From DASPPF01 sp032906705 (GTDB lineage Archaea; Thermoproteota; Nitrososphaeria; Nitrososphaerales; Gagatemarchaeaceae), in contig JAJTZC010000015.1 of the NCBI GenBank assembly GCA_032906705.1, positions 1-30,177 of the forward strand: a stretch of DNA of 30,177 bases, written 5' to 3'. This document shows, one piece after another, positions 13,584 through 20,785 of this stretch (its first letter is position 1; each line of letters starts with the position of its first letter). The position numbers and the translations under genes were made by a program. Below the pieces are notes generated by a model that ran no database searches, was not told the DNA's origin, and saw nothing but the letters and a program-made list of their open reading frames with translations.

Positions 13584-16010
13584 TCAGACCCGGGGAGGCA
13601 TTACACGTCTGGCAAGGACGTAGGACGCCACAATGACCACAGTAGCGAGAATCGCAAGGCCAAGCTGAGCTGGGAGTTCAGGGATCCCGGAAACCCCACC
13701 CGAAGAAATGGCAGAACTTGTAGTTGTGGGGGACGTGGTCAGTGTCGAGGTTGTCGAGGTCGTGGCGGTCACGGTCGAAGACGAAGAGCTAGTCGTGGCC
13801 GATGTGGTCGGGGAGGTGCCGGTGGAACTTGTGGTGCCAGAGCTTGTCGTAATGGACGCCCTGGATGTCGTGGTACTGGTCGTGGTCGTCGTCGATGTGC
13901 TCGCTGAGGCCGTGGTGGTCGCAATTATTGTGATCGTCGTGCTTCCGGTGCTTGGCCTGTAGAGCGAATCTCCTCCGTAGGAAGCCGTGATTGTCACCCA
14001 GCCATCTGAGGCTGAAGGGAAGTAACCCATAGGGCAGACGTCGTTGACGGCTTTGCCCGGAAGCGTGCACGTCGAAGAGGGGTCGGAGATTTGTCCTGAG
14101 CCAGAGCTTTGCCATCTGACAGTCCCTGTGGGTCCCGGTCTGGAGGGGCCTGAAGGGGTAGCGCCCTGCACGGTTGCGAGGCAGTAAGCGGGGGGTTGGG
14201 CCGTCCGCCCGTACACGCAAAAGAGAGTTGTCTTAGAAGGCGTACTGGTGGTAGCGGTTGATTTGGGCAAGTATATTCTGTCCCCGCCGTAGGAGGCTGT
14301 GATGGTGACAACCCCGTCCGAGGTAGAGGGAGTCCAGATGGCTGAGCATGTCTTGTGCGAAAGCGTACATGAGCTTGGGGAGAATGTTCCAAATCCGCTG
14401 TTACCCCAAGAGACTGCTCCCGTGGCGTCGATGGAGCTAGCTCGTGAAACGGTGTCGGTGCAGATGAACGAACCTGCGGCCGAGGTCGAGGGGAGGCATT
14501 GGACGGTATCATCCGGATTCAGCTTCGCAGCCAAAATTGTACCCGTACTCGCCGAGAAGAGCGGGTCGCCGCCGTAGGACGCTGTGAGATTTGCTTGGGA
14601 ATCAGAAAGCGAATGTGTGTAGAAGACAGTGCAGAACGGATTGCTGCCACTCGGTTGGGCCAGTGTGCATGAACCGGCCGAGAAGGATCCAGTGCCCGAA
14701 GTTGCCCACGAGATCGCGCCGGTCGGACCAGGGGCTGAAGACCCGCCGAGGCCGGACGCAACCGCTGTGCATTCAAAGGAGTCGGGACGCAAACTCGACG
14801 TAGCGCAGAATCCGGTGGTCGTCGTCGGTGTTTTTGCTGTTGTGGTCGTAATCGTGCCAACAAAAACATCGCTCAGATACCCACCGTAAGAATCGCCGCC
14901 AGCGCAAACGATCAACTGGCCGGATATGATGCACGCGTGGTTGTAGAGCATGATTCCACCGTTTCCATCGGTGCCCGAAGTCGCCCCATAGTCGGTGCAT
15001 CCTGTCCATGACGCGAGGCCCGAAGCGGAGTAAGCAACATAGAAACACCGGCTGACTGGGTCGTCATATCCCCCTACGCAGTAGATTTGGGTTCCAGATA
15101 CGCCACAGGCCGGTCCTTCAATCGGGTGTCCACCAGTTCCCGTCGAGCCCGAGGTTGCGCCGTAGTCTACCGTTTCGCTCCAGGCTCCGACTCCGGTTGA
15201 AGACAGAGAAGCATAGAAGTCCTTGCTGATCCAGATAGTGTTCGTAATCCCCCCCACACAGTAGATGTTGCCACTGGCTCCGACACACGTGGGGTCGCCA
15301 GATATGCCGCCGCTTCCATTTGTGCCCGAGGAAGCAGCGTAGTCGATGGTCTCGGTCCACGCCCCTACGCCCGCCGAAGACAGCTGGGCGTAGAAGACCT
15401 TGCTGACGCCACCGGGCGCGAACCCACCGACGCAATAGATGTACCCGTTGTACGCGACGCATGATTCGCCTTGGACCCGTACCCCTCCACTACCGCTCGT
15501 ACCCGATGCGGCCCCGTAGTCGGTAGTCTCGCTCCAGGCGCCTACCCCAGAGGACGACAGCTGAGCATAGAAGACCTTGCTGAGGACAGAGGAGGAAAAG
15601 GAACCACCGACTCCTCCGACGCAGTAGATGTAGCCGTTGTACGCCACGCAGGCCTGGTTAGCTATGATCACTCCGCCGGTACCGCCAGTCCCCGAGGACG
15701 CCCCATAATCAGTGGTCTCGGTCCAGGCGCCAACAGCGGACGAAGACAATTGGGAGAAGAAGACCTTACTGATTATGCCAGAACTACCGCTACCACCGAC
15801 GCAGTAGATGTAGCCGTTGTTCGTGACACATGCTTGCGACCCTACGGCGATACCGCCAGCACCGCTGCTTCCCGCAGAAGCTCCATAATCCGTAGACTCG
15901 GTCCAGGCTCCAATCCCCGTGGCGCTTGCGGCGCGAGCAGGCGCGGTGGATATTTCAAAGACGGCAACGGTTGAAATCACGAGCAAGAGAATTACAATGA
16001 ATCTTGACAT
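13584..16010 (-). CDS. Large cell-surface protein: six kelch-like repeats, three Ig-like repeats, Ser/Thr stalk, C-terminal anchor
   Basis: This is an 808-aa predicted extracellular protein. From ATG 16010 it has a signal peptide (SRFIVILLLVISTVAVFEI, cleavage near APARA). Six ~60-residue kelch-like repeats (about 33-385) each carry GAW-E--DYGA, a Cys, then IYCVGG. Three Ig-like repeats of ~100 residues (400-694) each have PTG-(I/V)-W---G-G, paired Cys and TASYGGD. A Thr/Ser-rich stalk (696-770) is probably glycosylated. The C-terminus GIPELPAQ plus a hydrophobic span and RR resembles archaeal PEF/PGF-CTERM sorting signals. The repeats suggest a Cys-bridged six-bladed propeller on a stalk, for adhesion or carbohydrate binding; no catalytic motif is seen. 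A longer frame to 16088 is less likely because the signal peptide starts here. Confidence 0.8.
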   Translation of the reverse strand: MSRFIVILLLVISTVAVFEISTAPARAASATGIGAWTESTDYGASAGSSGAGGIAVGSQACVTNNGYIYCVGGSGSSGIISKVFFSQLSSSAVGAWTETTDYGASSGTGGTGGVIIANQACVAYNGYIYCVGGVGGSFSSSVLSKVFYAQLSSSGVGAWSETTDYGAASGTSGSGGVRVQGESCVAYNGYIYCVGGFAPGGVSKVFYAQLSSAGVGAWTETIDYAASSGTNGSGGISGDPTCVGASGNIYCVGGITNTIWISKDFYASLSSTGVGAWSETVDYGATSGSTGTGGHPIEGPACGVSGTQIYCVGGYDDPVSRCFYVAYSASGLASWTGCTDYGATSGTDGNGGIMLYNHACIISGQLIVCAGGDSYGGYLSDVFVGTITTTTAKTPTTTTGFCATSSLRPDSFECTAVASGLGGSSAPGPTGAISWATSGTGSFSAGSCTLAQPSGSNPFCTVFYTHSLSDSQANLTASYGGDPLFSASTGTILAAKLNPDDTVQCLPSTSAAGSFICTDTVSRASSIDATGAVSWGNSGFGTFSPSSCTLSHKTCSAIWTPSTSDGVVTITASYGGDRIYLPKSTATTSTPSKTTLFCVYGRTAQPPAYCLATVQGATPSGPSRPGPTGTVRWQSSGSGQISDPSSTCTLPGKAVNDVCPMGYFPSASDGWVTITASYGGDSLYRPSTGSTTITIIATTTASASTSTTTTTSTTTSRASITTSSGTTSSTGTSPTTSATTSSSSSTVTATTSTTSTLTTSPTTTSSAISSGGVSGIPELPAQLGLAILATVVIVASYVLARRVMPPRV
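13929..14813 (-). repeat. Three tandem Ig-like repeats (coding)
   Basis: There are three units of about 290-300 nt, each encoding an opening Cys pair, PTG followed by a Trp strand, a Ser/Gly-rich turn, a CTL segment and TASYGGD near the end. The pattern resembles bacterial Ig-like (Big) domains of secreted proteins. Confidence 0.65.
14856..15914 (-). repeat. Six tandem kelch-like repeats (coding)
   Basis: Repeat units of about 180 nt encode the pattern GAW(T/S)E(T/S)xDYGA, a Gly/Ser loop, ..C(V/A)..GYIYCVGG, ..SKVFYAQLSSS. The DNA is similar between units, with near-identical segments encoding NGYIYCVGG (around 15435, 15620 and 15805), which suggests recent internal duplication. Confidence 0.8.
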
Positions 16011-16469
16011 CACAACGCTTCGTGGTAAGTTGTCAATCGACTGGTCCTGTCTACGAGCGCCTAGTCTGGATTGGTCACATCTTTGCACAAGATTGACCTA
16101 AGGGCGGGCGTAGCTATTTACGACTTTGGCGCCACGTGTGATAAACTGCCGATATTGAACCGACAGCCTCGCCGTAGTCGAGAGGTTGCATGTGATTACT
16201 GTTGGCCCGAGTTCGGTATGCTGTCCTCTCTAGCGGGTAGAGCGTATGGAGGTGTCTCAAATCGAGAAACGATTGAGGTTCGGACCCCTTCTAGCCATCT
16301 GTTGGCGGCGGAGAAGTGCGCTCCCGCTGCGTGCGAGGAGTCTCCCCATTGTAGCAATTCATAGACCGATACTGGCGCATTCATGCCGCTTTGGCGTTGC
16401 CTTCGACGAGACGACAGCATCAGCCAGCCTAACTGATTCCAAGAAAGTGGGTCCAGTGTCAAATGATAG
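16011..16469. other. Intergenic region, no convincing gene
   Basis: About 460 nt between the surface-protein start and the 3' end of tRNA-Arg. A weak TATA-like sequence for the surface gene is at 16027-16037 (minus strand). On the plus strand, a TATA-like CTATTTACG (16115-16123) precedes a 70-codon frame from TTG 16154 to TAG 16362-16364. That frame has a CDYC pair and three later cysteines, but its composition is unusual and no family is recognised. A minus-strand frame at 16196-16462 looks random. I call none of these a gene. Confidence 0.5.
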
Positions 16470-16497
16470 CGGGCCCGATGGGATTCGAACCCATGGT

Positions 16498-16512
16498 TTC
16501 TGAGGTGGTCCT
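16498..16512 (-). other. Putative 15-nt tRNA intron in the variable loop
   Basis: The exon CTGA (16518-16515) pairs with intron TCAG (16503-16500). These 4 bp are flanked by 3-nt bulges AGA (16514-16512) and AAA (16499-16497), and a GG/CC pair closes the intron hairpin. Cuts after the second bulge base, AG^A and AA^A, release exactly 15 nt and leave the standard 5-nt variable loop AGACC. Confidence 0.7.
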
Positions 16513-16543
16513 CTTCAGCTTCGGAGGCTGACGCCCTGATCCG

Positions 16544-16594
16544 TGTTTGAAGTGAGGATGTCCCGTTCGGACGTTCCCCTTTCCCCTACGAATG
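16544..16594 (-). other. Putative 51-nt tRNA intron in the D loop
   Basis: The D stem halves are separated by 61 nt instead of about 10. Removing 51 nt restores a D loop AGACGGATCA with the conserved GG. Near the junctions, ATTC of the intron (16593-16590) can pair with exon GGAT (16542-16539), as in a relaxed bulge-helix-bulge. The exact ends can shift by a base or two because AC occurs at both junctions. The intron interior can fold: GTCC and GGAC around GAACG. Confidence 0.65.
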
Positions 16595-16627
16595 TCTAGG
16601 CTACGGGCCCTGCCGCCACTGCCGCAG

Positions 16628-16641
16628 TTAGATAGATAATG
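16628..16641 (-). promoter_or_regulatory. TATA box of tRNA-Arg
   Basis: The minus strand reads ATTATCTATCTAAC, centred about 25 nt before the tRNA 5' end at 16610. Confidence 0.5.
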
Positions 16642-16666
16642 ATTTGCCCGCTGGGAAGGCCCAAGA

Positions 16667-16675
16667 GTTAATTGC
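16667..16675 (+). promoter_or_regulatory. TATA box of the plus-strand kelch surface gene
   Basis: AGTTAATTG is centred 26-27 nt before GTG 16698. It fixes that codon as the likely start and gives a leaderless mRNA. Confidence 0.5.
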
Positions 16676-16697
16676 ATGGCCTGATGAAGTGGACCGC

Positions 16698-18143
16698 GTG
16701 TCCACAAAGAAGGGGTTGCCTCTTCTAAGAGCGCTGGTGATTGCGCTAATTGTCCTCTCGTTCGGACTGGTGAGTGTCAGGAGCGAGAGCCTGGGATCAG
16801 CGTGGAGTCAGACTACGGCTTACCCTACTGGTGTTCTTCTCCACAGCTGTGTTGCCAACGCCGACTTTCAACGGATTTACTGCATAGGCGGCTCCAACGG
16901 GATTGGCTACTCGAACAGTGTTGAGTACGCCTCGATCTCTTCATCTGGCAGTATTGGGATCTGGTCTGCAGGCGCCGCATATCCTCAAGTCTCAGCCGGT
17001 CAGAGTTGCGTAGCCGCAGTAATCTACATCTATTGCGTCGGCGGTTATGACGGCAGCTCCCGCACAACCTCGGTCAACTACGCACAGCCTGCAGGGTCCG
17101 GCCTGGGGGCTTGGACGTCTGCGACTGCCTATCCCTTTGCCGTTGAGCTTCAAAGCTGTGCCGCCTACAACAGCGTCATCTATTGCGTCGGCGGCTTTGA
17201 CGGCTTGAAGTACCACAATCAAACGTACCTTGCGACCGTGTCTTCATCGGGAGCGATAGGAGCATGGTCGGCGTCGACTTCATATCCAACTGGGGTCGAA
17301 GGTCAGAGCTGCGTGATCAACGGAGGCTACATCTATTGCATCGGGGGTAGCACGAATGGTGGCATTATCCTTGCGGGTGTCTCCTACGCCCCTCTCTCCG
17401 GCGGTGGAGGGATAGGGGCATGGGCCAACACCACTCCGTATCCCACAGCCATCTACAATCAGAGCTGCACAGTACAGTCGGGGTACGTATACTGCGTCGG
17501 CGGTTTCTCAAACTCAGGCTTCAGCAACGGGGTCTACTACGCGAGTCTCTCGCCCTCCGGTGGAGTTGGCCCTTGGGTTTCGACGACGGCCTACCCGGTA
17601 ACAGATGAATACTTGAGCTGCATCGCCCTGTCAGGCTATATCTACTGCGTGGCAGGGTTCAACGGCTCCGCGCTAAACTCGTCCTACTCTGACAGCGTCT
17701 CCTCCGTTTCTCCGGTAACGGTTACCACAACCACCACGACAACTACGGGCGGAACGGTGACAAGTACCGTAACCTCCACGGTCACCACTATGGTCACCAC
17801 GACCGCCACATCGAACATCACCCAAACTTCTAGCGTAACGTCCCTCTTCACGCTGAAGAGCACCTCGACGGTGACGTCGACCGTCCAAAGGGTCTCATCC
17901 ACGACATCGACGATAACCTCGACGACTACAGCGACCGAGACGCAGTCCACAACTGTTACGGCGGTTGAAAGTACACAGACACAGTCGCAATCAGCCGGAA
18001 TCGCCACAACGCTCGCAGCCGGGGTCGCGGCCGGAGGTTTGGTGGCGGGTGTGCTCCTCACCCTTGTCGTCTCAAGGCTGAGGCGGTCGAGGCCGGCCAC
18101 CCCCTCTGAACCCGAGGAGCTCGATTCCGATGAGGAACAGTAG
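16698..18143 (+). CDS. Cell-surface protein: six kelch-like repeats, Thr-rich stalk, C-terminal membrane anchor
   Basis: This is a 481-aa protein from GTG 16698. It has an N-terminal signal or anchor helix (LLRALVIALIVLSFGLVSV). Six repeats of ~50 residues follow (about 32-337), each with GAW---T-YP, a Cys, about ten residues, then (I/V)YC(V/I)GG. Next are a Thr-rich linker (about 340-430, long TTT/TST runs), a membrane span (TTLAAGVAAGGLVAGVLLTLVV) and a basic then acidic cytoplasmic tail (LRRSR...ELDSDEEQ). A six-bladed Cys-bridged propeller displayed on a glycosylated stalk is likely; the ligand is unknown. It is divergent from, and a shorter paralogue of, the surface protein across the tRNA-Arg gene, without Ig-like domains. 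Confidence 0.78.
   Translation: MSTKKGLPLLRALVIALIVLSFGLVSVRSESLGSAWSQTTAYPTGVLLHSCVANADFQRIYCIGGSNGIGYSNSVEYASISSSGSIGIWSAGAAYPQVSAGQSCVAAVIYIYCVGGYDGSSRTTSVNYAQPAGSGLGAWTSATAYPFAVELQSCAAYNSVIYCVGGFDGLKYHNQTYLATVSSSGAIGAWSASTSYPTGVEGQSCVINGGYIYCIGGSTNGGIILAGVSYAPLSGGGGIGAWANTTPYPTAIYNQSCTVQSGYVYCVGGFSNSGFSNGVYYASLSPSGGVGPWVSTTAYPVTDEYLSCIALSGYIYCVAGFNGSALNSSYSDSVSSVSPVTVTTTTTTTTGGTVTSTVTSTVTTMVTTTATSNITQTSSVTSLFTLKSTSTVTSTVQRVSSTTSTITSTTTATETQSTTVTAVESTQTQSQSAGIATTLAAGVAAGGLVAGVLLTLVVSRLRRSRPATPSEPEELDSDEEQ
16794..17708 (+). repeat. Six tandem kelch-like repeats (coding)
   Basis: Units of about 150 nt encode (I/L)GAW---T-YP----Q-SC------YIYCVGG. They are shorter than those of the minus-strand paralogue because the Gly/Ser loop after the aromatic residue is missing. 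Confidence 0.75.
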
Positions 18144-18185
18144 GGGCTAGTGCCCGGCTCGCTCCCAGACCGCTCTCCCGCAACA

Positions 18186-18194
18186 GCTTTTATC
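18186..18194 (+). promoter_or_regulatory. TATA box of argS
   Basis: GCTTTTATC lies about 30 nt before the TTG start of argS at 18220. Confidence 0.5.
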
Positions 18195-18219
18195 GTCATC
18201 GAGTAACGTCGCCGTCCGA

Positions 18220-20124
18220 TTGAAGTTCAGTGAGTTCCAGGACGAGGCCCGGTTGCTCATAGGCGGCGCGCTCGAGGCCCTCGGATTGCCAGAAGTCGAC
18301 CTCGACCTCGCCGTCCCGCCGAACCCGAGCTACGGCGACCTTTCAAGCTCCTGCCCCCTCAGGCTTGCAAAGTCCCTTGGGCTGAAGCCTGGCGATGTGG
18401 CTCTGAAGGTGGCCGACAAGATCATGTCGAATTCGGGCAAGTACCGTTATGTCGGCTCAGTGTCGGCACACCCCGGGGGATACCTCAACTTCTCCCTGAA
18501 CTTCGCGAAGTTTGCCGTCGACGCGATTGAAGAAGCCAGACGGGAGGGACCGCTAGGCGCGTCCACCGCCGGCGAGGGAAAGAGCTTGGCCATCGAGCAT
18601 ACCAACGTGAACCCGAACAAAGCGCTCCACATCGGGCACGCCCGCAACCTCGTGCTTGGTGACTCTCTTGTCAGGGTAATGCGCCATCTAGGCCATCCGG
18701 TGCAGTCCCTGAACTACATCGACGACTCGGGCGCGCAAGTGGCGGACATCATAGTGGGGTTCAAGTTCCTTGAGATAAGCGACAAAGCGCCTCCTGGAAC
18801 GAAGTTCGACTCGTACTGTGGCGACAACGTGTACGTCCGAGTCAATCAGGAGTACTCCAAGAACCCGACCTTGAGGGAGAAGCAGTCGGCCGTTCTGCGT
18901 GAGATTGAGCGGGGCGAGGGCGAGACAGCGAAGTACACGCGCTCGATCGTGGCCAAGATTGTCGCAGATCAGCTTTCGACATGCTGGCGCCTCGGGGCCG
19001 CATATGACCTTCTCAACTGGGAGTCCCAGATAGTCCACTCCGGAATGTGGGAAAGAATCTTTGAGAGCATGAAGTCGAAGGGAATGGTGAAACTCGAAAC
19101 TGAGGGAGAAAACGAGGGTTGCTGGGTCATCACGGATCCTGAGACTGGGGAGCAGAAAGTCGTCGTCCGCTCAGATGGCACCGTCGTGTACGTCGCCAAA
19201 GACATCCCGTACGCAGCTTGGAAGATTGGGCTCGTCGAGGACCCTTTCCTCTACAGGCCCTACGAGGACTCCCAGCCCGGGGGCGGAGGGCTGTACACGA
19301 CTTCCCTCACCGGGGATGGCGAGAGGACGAAGTTTGGTGCTTGCGACGTCGCCATATCGGTGATTGACGCCAGACAGGCCTACCTGCAGAAGATTGTCGG
19401 CAAGGTACTTGAGGGCATCAGTCCGGGTTCAGGCAAGCGCTACCTGCACAGAGGGTACGAGGTAGTCGCACTTTCCAAGAGGACGGCCTCAGAGCTCGGG
19501 TTCTCGATAGATGGGGGCTTTGCGCACATGTCTGGCAGGAAGGGCCTCTACGTCAACGTCGACACGATGCTGGGAGCTCTCAAGAAAAAGGCGCGTGAAG
19601 AGACGCGCAAGCGGAATCTGCGCGAGTCCGAGGGCTGGGTCGAAGACGTGGCGGAGGCCATTGCGGTGGCCGCGCTTCGGTATGAATTGGTCAAGCAAGA
19701 CCCTGACAAGATGATCGTTTTCGACATGGAAGAGTCGCTCAGGTTCGAGGGCGACACAGGCCCGTACCTTCTTTACACCTACGCCCGAGCAAGAAGGATC
19801 CTCGACAAGACCGAGGGGCGACCCCAGGTAGACGCGGCTTCCGCACCCAAGCTCGTCAGGCCGGTCGAAAAGAAGCTCCTGAAGCAGCTCTCAATGCTGG
19901 ACAGTGCGGTTGCGACCGCTGGAGAGTACCTCTCACCCAAGGAGGTGGCCAAGTACGCCCACGAATTAGCTCTGTCGTTCAACGAGTTTTACGAGAAAGT
20001 ACCTGTGAACCAGGAGTCGGACGGCCAATTGCGGGATGCAAGGCTAGCTCTGGTCGACGCGGTGAGCAGAGTGCTGGCCCAGTCAGCGACCCTCATCGGG
20101 CTCCCCCTAAGGAAGAGAATCTGA
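18220..20124 (+). CDS. argS: Arginyl-tRNA synthetase
   Basis: This 634-aa class I synthetase charges tRNA-Arg with arginine. The N-terminal additional domain (1-110) is followed by EHTNVNPNKALHIGHARN with HIGH at 137-140, which is diagnostic for ArgRS. The KMSKS equivalent is MSGRKG at 437-442. A C-terminal DALR anticodon-binding domain begins around DTGPYLLYTYARARRIL, another ArgRS hallmark. The TTG start at 18220 fits the upstream TATA box. Its stop TGA overlaps the ATG of the next gene by one base (TGATG), so the HAD gene is translationally coupled. Confidence 0.96.
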   Translation: MKFSEFQDEARLLIGGALEALGLPEVDLDLAVPPNPSYGDLSSSCPLRLAKSLGLKPGDVALKVADKIMSNSGKYRYVGSVSAHPGGYLNFSLNFAKFAVDAIEEARREGPLGASTAGEGKSLAIEHTNVNPNKALHIGHARNLVLGDSLVRVMRHLGHPVQSLNYIDDSGAQVADIIVGFKFLEISDKAPPGTKFDSYCGDNVYVRVNQEYSKNPTLREKQSAVLREIERGEGETAKYTRSIVAKIVADQLSTCWRLGAAYDLLNWESQIVHSGMWERIFESMKSKGMVKLETEGENEGCWVITDPETGEQKVVVRSDGTVVYVAKDIPYAAWKIGLVEDPFLYRPYEDSQPGGGGLYTTSLTGDGERTKFGACDVAISVIDARQAYLQKIVGKVLEGISPGSGKRYLHRGYEVVALSKRTASELGFSIDGGFAHMSGRKGLYVNVDTMLGALKKKAREETRKRNLRESEGWVEDVAEAIAVAALRYELVKQDPDKMIVFDMEESLRFEGDTGPYLLYTYARARRILDKTEGRPQVDAASAPKLVRPVEKKLLKQLSMLDSAVATAGEYLSPKEVAKYAHELALSFNEFYEKVPVNQESDGQLRDARLALVDAVSRVLAQSATLIGLPLRKRI

Positions 20125-20756
20125 TGTCGCCTGGAATCCGCTTGGCCAGTTTCGACATGGACGGGACCTTGCTCGAAGAAGACAGCAGCTGGGCGGCGAT
20201 ACACCGCTTCTACGGCACAACCAACGCGAGCAGGGAATCGCTGAGGCTCTACACCGAAGGGGCGATCGACTACGAGGAGTTCATGCGGAGGGACATCGCA
20301 GCCTGGCCCAAGGGCGTGACCCTCCCTGAATTGGAGGCGGTCCTCTCGGGCTACCGGGTCAGGAAAGAAGCTCCGGAGACCCTCAAGGAGCTCAGACGAA
20401 GAGGCATCGAGCCGGCGCTCATCACCTCCGGTATAGACATACTCGCGAAGAAGGTGGCTGAAGAGCTCGGGATCAAGCACTGGACCGCCAACGGCTTGCG
20501 CTTCGACTCCACTGGCAAGATACTCCCAAATGGGGTTGGGAGGGTCGACCCGACGAGGAAGGACCTTGCCTACCTAGTAATGCTCGACTCCTTGAAAGTC
20601 AAGCCGAGGGATACGATTGCCGTCGGTGACACGGTATATGACTTGGCATTCCTGAAGTCGGCCCGGAAGGGTTTCCTGCTTGCGCATTCCACACGGGTAA
20701 GCGACCCTGCGATAATCCACATAGAGAAGCTCACAGACATCTTCCAGCACATCTAG
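20124..20756 (+). CDS. SerB-like HAD phosphatase
   Basis: This 210-aa HAD enzyme has SFDMDGTLLEEDSSW (nucleophile Asp in DMDGT), LITSG (motif II), an Arg/Lys around DPTRKD and AVGDTVYDLAF (motif IV). The helical cap just after motif I is the arrangement of phosphoserine phosphatase (SerB) and related C1 enzymes. The true substrate is unproven. It is coupled to argS through a one-base overlap, and its own stop overlaps the first frame start of the aminotransferase gene by one base. Confidence 0.82.
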   Translation: MSPGIRLASFDMDGTLLEEDSSWAAIHRFYGTTNASRESLRLYTEGAIDYEEFMRRDIAAWPKGVTLPELEAVLSGYRVRKEAPETLKELRRRGIEPALITSGIDILAKKVAEELGIKHWTANGLRFDSTGKILPNGVGRVDPTRKDLAYLVMLDSLKVKPRDTIAVGDTVYDLAFLKSARKGFLLAHSTRVSDPAIIHIEKLTDIFQHI

Positions 20757-20760
20757 TGAG

Positions 20761-20769
20761 CTTTTTATC
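20761..20769 (+). promoter_or_regulatory. TATA box of the class V aminotransferase
   Basis: CTTTTTATC just after the HAD stop is centred about 21 nt before TTG 20786. This argues that the aminotransferase has its own promoter and starts at 20786, not at the overlapping GTG 20756. Confidence 0.45.
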
Positions 20770-20785
20770 GGCCACCCAGCTGTCG

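Larger units (their letters stand above)
16470..16610 (-). tRNA. tRNA-Arg (anticodon CCG) with two introns
   Basis: Read on the minus strand, the acceptor arms are GGGCCCG (16610-16604) and CGGGCCC (16477-16471), with discriminator G at 16470 and no encoded CCA. The anticodon arm is TCAGC-CTCCGAA-GCTGA with anticodon CCG at 16524-16522. The T arm is ATGGG-TTCGAAT-CCCAT. The D stem is GCCT (16601-16598) with GGGC (16536-16533). The gene is 141 nt; removing a 51-nt insertion in the D loop and a 15-nt insertion in the variable loop leaves a normal 75-nt tRNA. The anticodon loop has no intron. A TATA box lies about 26 nt upstream. Confidence 0.9.

Noticed and set aside
13708..13962. Plus-strand Val-rich open frame opposite the Thr/Ser stalk
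   Set aside because: It is the mirror of ACN/TCN codons in the stalk of the surface protein; it has no promoter and its composition is an artefact. The same holds for a minus-strand frame at 17684-18199.
16498..16514. Reading tRNA-Arg as a class II tRNA (Ser/Leu) with a long variable arm
   Set aside because: The anticodon is CCG with discriminator G, and a clean bulge-helix-bulge explains the extra 15 nt.
20756..20785. GTG 20756 as the aminotransferase start
   Set aside because: It overlaps the previous stop, and the TATA box at 20761-20769 would lie inside the coding region; TTG 20786 fits the promoter and family length better, though this is not certain.
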